47,972 nucleotides of DNA from positions 1-47,972 of the forward strand of contig NZ_JAAALA010000034.1 in assembly GCF_009905535.1 (NCBI RefSeq), read 5' to 3'. The notes beneath the pieces were generated by a model. It searched no databases, had not been told where the DNA came from, and saw nothing but the letters and a program-made list of their open reading frames with translations. Of the stretch, positions 45,014 to 47,972 are shown one piece after another; position 1 is the first letter of the stretch, and each line of letters opens with the position of its first letter. The stretch is from Caulobacter sp. SLTY (GTDB lineage: Bacteria > Pseudomonadota > Alphaproteobacteria > Caulobacterales > Caulobacteraceae). Made by a program: the position numbers and the translations under genes.

Positions 45014-46726
45014 TTGCCAGCCAGTGTGTCGATCGCGTCGCCCGCTCGCCGGGTCCTCGGAGCCAGCGTCCGCAGCCGCCTGGTGCTGATGGCGCTAAGC
45101 CTGGTCACGCCCGCCGCAGTACTGATGATCCTGCTGACACTTGCTGCCTTTCGCGAGAGCCAGCAGCGCTATGAGCAGCAGCTGATCGCCACCACTCGCG
45201 CCCTCGGCGTCGCCGCCGACCGCCAGATCGCCCAGGGCCAGGCCACCCTGCAGGCCCTGGCCGTCTCGCCCGCCCTGCGCAACGGCGATCTGGCCGCCTT
45301 TGACCAGCAGGCGCGTCAGGCGGTGCCCGGGCCGTTGAACTGGATCTTATTGGCCGATGAGACCGGACAGCGGGTCAACACCCTGGCGCCGCGCGGCGCC
45401 GTTCTGCCGCCGGGCAACTATCCTGAAGATATCTGGGACGGTCTGCGCGCCGGCCGCACCGTGGTTTCCAACCTGACCACCGGACCGGTGGCGCGGCGGC
45501 CGGTTGTCGGGGTGGTCACACCGACCCTGGTGGACGGCCGGCTGCATGGCCTGGGTTTTGTCCACGACCCGGCCGCCTACGAGAGCCTGTTCCGGGCGCA
45601 GAACCTGCCGGATAGCTGGACGGGCTCGATCGTCGACCGCAAGTTCGCCTTGGTCGCCCGCTCCAAGGGCAGCGCCCGCCTGCGCGGCCGGCTGGCCAGC
45701 CCGCAGATGCGCCAGGCCATTACCGAACGCGGCGAGGGGGTGGTGCTGACCCACACCCTGGACGGCACCCCCACCCTGTCGGCCTTCAGCCGCTCGCCGG
45801 CCTACGGCTGGACCTTTGTGGTCGGCGTGCCGCGAACCGAGGTCTACGCCTCGGTGACCCGCTCTATGATCGGGCTGTCGGTAGCCACGGGCCTGCTGCT
45901 GGCGTTGGGCGTAGGCCTGGCGGTGGTGTTCTCGATCCAGATTTCCCGCCAGGTCCGCAGCTTAGCCGCCGACGCCCAGCTCCTCGCCGAAGACCGCATC
46001 GTCGAGACCCGGTCGGACGACCTGGTCGAAACCGCCCAGGTGCGCGAAGCCCTTCACCGCGCCTCCCTGATCCTCCGCGTCCGCGAGGAGGAACAGGCTG
46101 CCGCCGGCGCGCGGCAGGAGGTGATGATCAACGAGCTGAACCACCGGGTAAAGAACACCCTGGCGATGATCCAGTCGTTGGCCCGCCAGAGCCTCAAGGG
46201 CGCCGACGCCGGCGGCCTCACCGCCTTCACCGAGCGGCTGGTCGCCCTGTCACGCGCCCACGACCTGCTCAGCGAGCGGATATGGCAGAATGCCGACCTG
46301 GCCGATGTGGTGGATCGCGGCCTCAACGCCTTCGGCGCCCGCGCCACCGGCCATGGTCCATCGCTCAGCATCGCGCCCAACGCGGCGGTTACCCTCAGCA
46401 TGATCCTGCACGAGCTGGCCACCAACGCGGTGAAGTACGGCGCCCTGTCGAACGACACCGGCCAGGTCGAGCTGCTGTGGAACTTCGACAGCGGCAAGGA
46501 GCTGACCCTGGTCTGGCGCGAGCGCGGCGGGCCGACCATCGCCCCGCCCGACGGCGACGGCTTCGGCTCCCGCCTGATCACCGCCAGCGTTCAGCACGAG
46601 TTCGGCGGCACGGTTCAGTTCGACCACCGGCCCCAGGGCCTGGTCTGCACCCTGATCATCCCGCTCAGCGAGCGGCTGACCGGTCAGCCCGCGACGGCCG
46701 ACGCCACGGACGCGATAAAAGCCTGA
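45014..46726 (+). CDS. HWE-family sensor histidine kinase (orphan)
   Basis: The 570-residue membrane kinase has transmembrane helices at ~23-46 and ~280-305, with a periplasmic Cache-like sensor of about 230 residues between. A short HAMP-like linker leads to the HWE kinase core: H-box NELNHRVKNTLAMIQSLARQ with His377, N-box HELATNAVKYGAL, the WRE triplet in LVWRERGGP, and G-box GFGSRLI. The sensor ligand is unknown. The start is unclear: TTG 45014 is used, GTG 45026 is possible, and neither has a good ribosome site. No response regulator is in the window. The last 43 bases overlap the beta-lactamase-like gene. Confidence 0.9.
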   Translation: MPASVSIASPARRVLGASVRSRLVLMALSLVTPAAVLMILLTLAAFRESQQRYEQQLIATTRALGVAADRQIAQGQATLQALAVSPALRNGDLAAFDQQARQAVPGPLNWILLADETGQRVNTLAPRGAVLPPGNYPEDIWDGLRAGRTVVSNLTTGPVARRPVVGVVTPTLVDGRLHGLGFVHDPAAYESLFRAQNLPDSWTGSIVDRKFALVARSKGSARLRGRLASPQMRQAITERGEGVVLTHTLDGTPTLSAFSRSPAYGWTFVVGVPRTEVYASVTRSMIGLSVATGLLLALGVGLAVVFSIQISRQVRSLAADAQLLAEDRIVETRSDDLVETAQVREALHRASLILRVREEEQAAAGARQEVMINELNHRVKNTLAMIQSLARQSLKGADAGGLTAFTERLVALSRAHDLLSERIWQNADLADVVDRGLNAFGARATGHGPSLSIAPNAAVTLSMILHELATNAVKYGALSNDTGQVELLWNFDSGKELTLVWRERGGPTIAPPDGDGFGSRLITASVQHEFGGTVQFDHRPQGLVCTLIIPLSERLTGQPATADATDAIKA

Positions 46727-47739
46727 CGCGCCTCAATGGGTTGGCGGGTCGCGCCGATCAGCACCGCCACCGCATAGACCCGCCCGTCCGGGGCGATGAG
46801 CAGCCCCACATCGTTGAACCCGGTGGCCAGCGAGCCCATCACCTGGCCCGTGCCGGTCTTGTGCGCCAGCTTCCAGCCCGGCGGCAGGCCGGCCCGCAGG
46901 CGGCTCGCCCCGGTATGGCTGCCCCCCATCCGCTCCAGCAACAGCGCCGTCGAGTCCGGCGACAGCAGGTCGCCGCGATAGAGCCTCGACAGGGCCTCCA
47001 CCACGCCCAGCGCCGTGGCCCCATCCGGCGGATCGGCCAGATAGGCGTCCAGCGCCGCCTTGCGCGTCTCACGCGGCAGGGCCTCGCGGTCCTCCCAGAA
47101 GGTCCGCTCGAAACTGTACTCCGGCCGCCAGGTGAGGCCGGCGGCCGCCGTCTGCATGGCCCGCTCTCCGGGGCCGAACTGGATGCCGTCGAGGTTCTTG
47201 CCCACAATGGCCACCTGCACCGCGAACGGCCCGCCGAGCCGCCGCACCAGAGCGTCGTTGGCGGCGTTGTCGCTGGACTGCAGGGCGCCGTCCATCAGGC
47301 TGCGCAGGGAGGCGCTGTAGCCGGCCTCGCCGACGAACTTGCGGATCGGCTGGTGGAACAGGCTGAGGTCTTCCTTGCGGATGGTCACCCGCTCGTCGAG
47401 GGACAGCTCGCCCCGATCCGCCGCCGCCAGGATGGCCATCGACACCCACAGCTTGCTGACGCTCTGCTGTGGCAGGGGCCGGTCGCCGTTGACCGAGACG
47501 GTCCAGCCCTCGTCGACCCGGGTCACCGCCACGCCGACATCGCCAGGGAAGCTCCTGGCCAAGGCGTCCAGCCGCCCCTGCAGTTGCTCCCGCTCGCTGA
47601 GCGGCAGGACCGGCGGCTTCTTTAGCGGCAAGGCGGTCAGCACCACCTGCCCCTCGGCGATCGGCAGGGCCGAGGCGCCGCAGAGCACCGCCGCTCCGAC
47701 CGCCATCCGCCTCGTCCATGTCGCCAGACGCTTGCCCAT
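46684..47739 (-). CDS. Class A beta-lactamase-like serine hydrolase
   Basis: The 351-residue protein has a signal peptide (MGKRLATWTRRMAVGAAVLC…, cut near residue 30) and the penicillin-binding fold motifs: SVSK (Ser93, Lys96), SDN (156-158) and KTGT (294-297). The class A omega-loop motif ExxLN is not evident; by spacing Glu192 (GERAMQ) would be the candidate general base, and an extra 35-45 residues (FERTFWEDREALPRETR) follow it. It is longer than typical class A enzymes (~290). Beta-lactam hydrolysis is therefore likely but not certain. ATG 47739 gives a normal signal peptide. Confidence 0.82.
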   Translation of the reverse strand: MGKRLATWTRRMAVGAAVLCGASALPIAEGQVVLTALPLKKPPVLPLSEREQLQGRLDALARSFPGDVGVAVTRVDEGWTVSVNGDRPLPQQSVSKLWVSMAILAAADRGELSLDERVTIRKEDLSLFHQPIRKFVGEAGYSASLRSLMDGALQSSDNAANDALVRRLGGPFAVQVAIVGKNLDGIQFGPGERAMQTAAAGLTWRPEYSFERTFWEDREALPRETRKAALDAYLADPPDGATALGVVEALSRLYRGDLLSPDSTALLLERMGGSHTGASRLRAGLPPGWKLAHKTGTGQVMGSLATGFNDVGLLIAPDGRVYAVAVLIGATRQPIEARQAFIASVASAVAG

Positions 47740-47828
47740 CGCCCTATGAGACCACGAGAGCCGCGCAGGGACCACTCCCCGGCCGCCGCCGGCGAACCAG
47801 CGTTGCGAAAAAGCCGCGTCGGAACCGC

Positions 47829-47856
47829 TTGCGGCGCAAGGCGGATTGGCTATGTT
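47829..47856 (+). promoter_or_regulatory. Candidate promoter of tRNA-Gly
   Basis: TTGCGG (47829-47834) and GCTATGTT (47849-47856), with 14 bases between, fit the Caulobacter-type housekeeping promoter. The tRNA begins 27 bases later. Confidence 0.5.
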
Positions 47857-47882
47857 GCGCGGCCCCGGCCCAGCCGGGCGAT

Positions 47883-47957
47883 GCGGCCGTAGTTCAGAGG
47901 TAGAACGTCAGCTTCCCAAGCTGAATGTCGGGGGTTCGATTCCCCCCGGCCGCTCCA
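47883..47957 (+). tRNA. tRNA-Gly (anticodon CCC)
   Basis: A complete cloverleaf of 75 bases. The acceptor stem GCGGCCG pairs with CGGCCGC, the discriminator is T, and CCA is encoded at 47955-47957. The anticodon stem TCAGC / GCTGA encloses TTCCCAA, giving anticodon CCC, which reads GGG glycine codons. The T-arm contains GGTTCGATTCC. It lies 143 bases from the start of the beta-lactamase-like gene on the opposite strand. Confidence 0.95.
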
Positions 47958-47972
47958 GTCTTCCTCGATGGT

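Overview
The window is GC-rich, densely coded and almost wholly chromosomal housekeeping DNA. It reads as a member of the Caulobacteraceae (Caulobacter/Phenylobacterium-like alphaproteobacterium). Supporting signs are an HdaA-type replication regulator beside ppk, the accB-accC-aat-DUF2155-NDUFA12 order, an HWE histidine kinase, promoter matches of the form TTGNCGG-N14-GCTATNNN, and many GTG starts and ATGA overlaps. The genus call is inference from gene content; I saw no rRNA, phage, IS element, integron or CRISPR array.

Layout. (1) 1-3.4 kb: end of accB, accC, aat, and on the other strand a DUF2155 exported protein and an NDUFA12-like complex I protein. (2) 3.5-6.4 kb: a long imperfect inverted repeat, then an 843-residue protein that I read as a full-length but catalytically dead relative of the B12-dependent ribonucleotide reductase NrdJ. 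This is the most unusual gene here. (3) 6.5-8 kb: two exported pentapeptide-repeat proteins in tandem. (4) 8-19.4 kb: aspS (minus), hdaA-ppk-ppx (plus), HAD phosphatase, GNAT and rnd (minus), purM-purN (plus) and a lipoprotein (minus). (5) 19.4-24.2 kb: ndk with its own promoter and terminator, an ABC-F ATPase, and pepA-holC-I78 inhibitor on the minus strand.

(6) 24.3-32.1 kb: a tightly overlapping plus-strand outer-membrane biogenesis operon, lptF-lptG-lptD-surA-pdxA-rsmA. LptF/G power the LPS transporter, LptD is its outer-membrane exit, and SurA is the chaperone for beta-barrel proteins such as LptD. (7) 38.5-32.1 kb, minus strand: fabD, a small unknown gene, fabG, acpP, fabF, mltG, yicC, gmk, i.e. 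fatty-acid initiation/elongation followed by a peptidoglycan lytic transglycosylase, an RNase and guanylate kinase. (8) 38.6-41.8 kb, accessory-looking: an exported protein with two Asp-rich calcium-type loops, an exported peroxiredoxin behind an operator-like dyad, a GTCATCC-type inverted repeat, and two tandem DUF2059 proteins. (9) 41.8-44.9 kb: rpsF-rpsR-rplI with a structured leader and a strong terminator, then dnaB. (10) 45-48 kb: an orphan HWE sensor kinase, a class A beta-lactamase-like protein and tRNA-Gly(CCC).

A repeated feature is that convergent neighbours overlap or abut (aat/DUF2155, pentapeptide/aspS, ppx/HAD, purN/lipoprotein, ABC-F/I78, rsmA/gmk, kinase/beta-lactamase), leaving no room for terminators between them. 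Stretches above 300 bases without a gene: only 3446-3819, which holds the inverted repeat described below.
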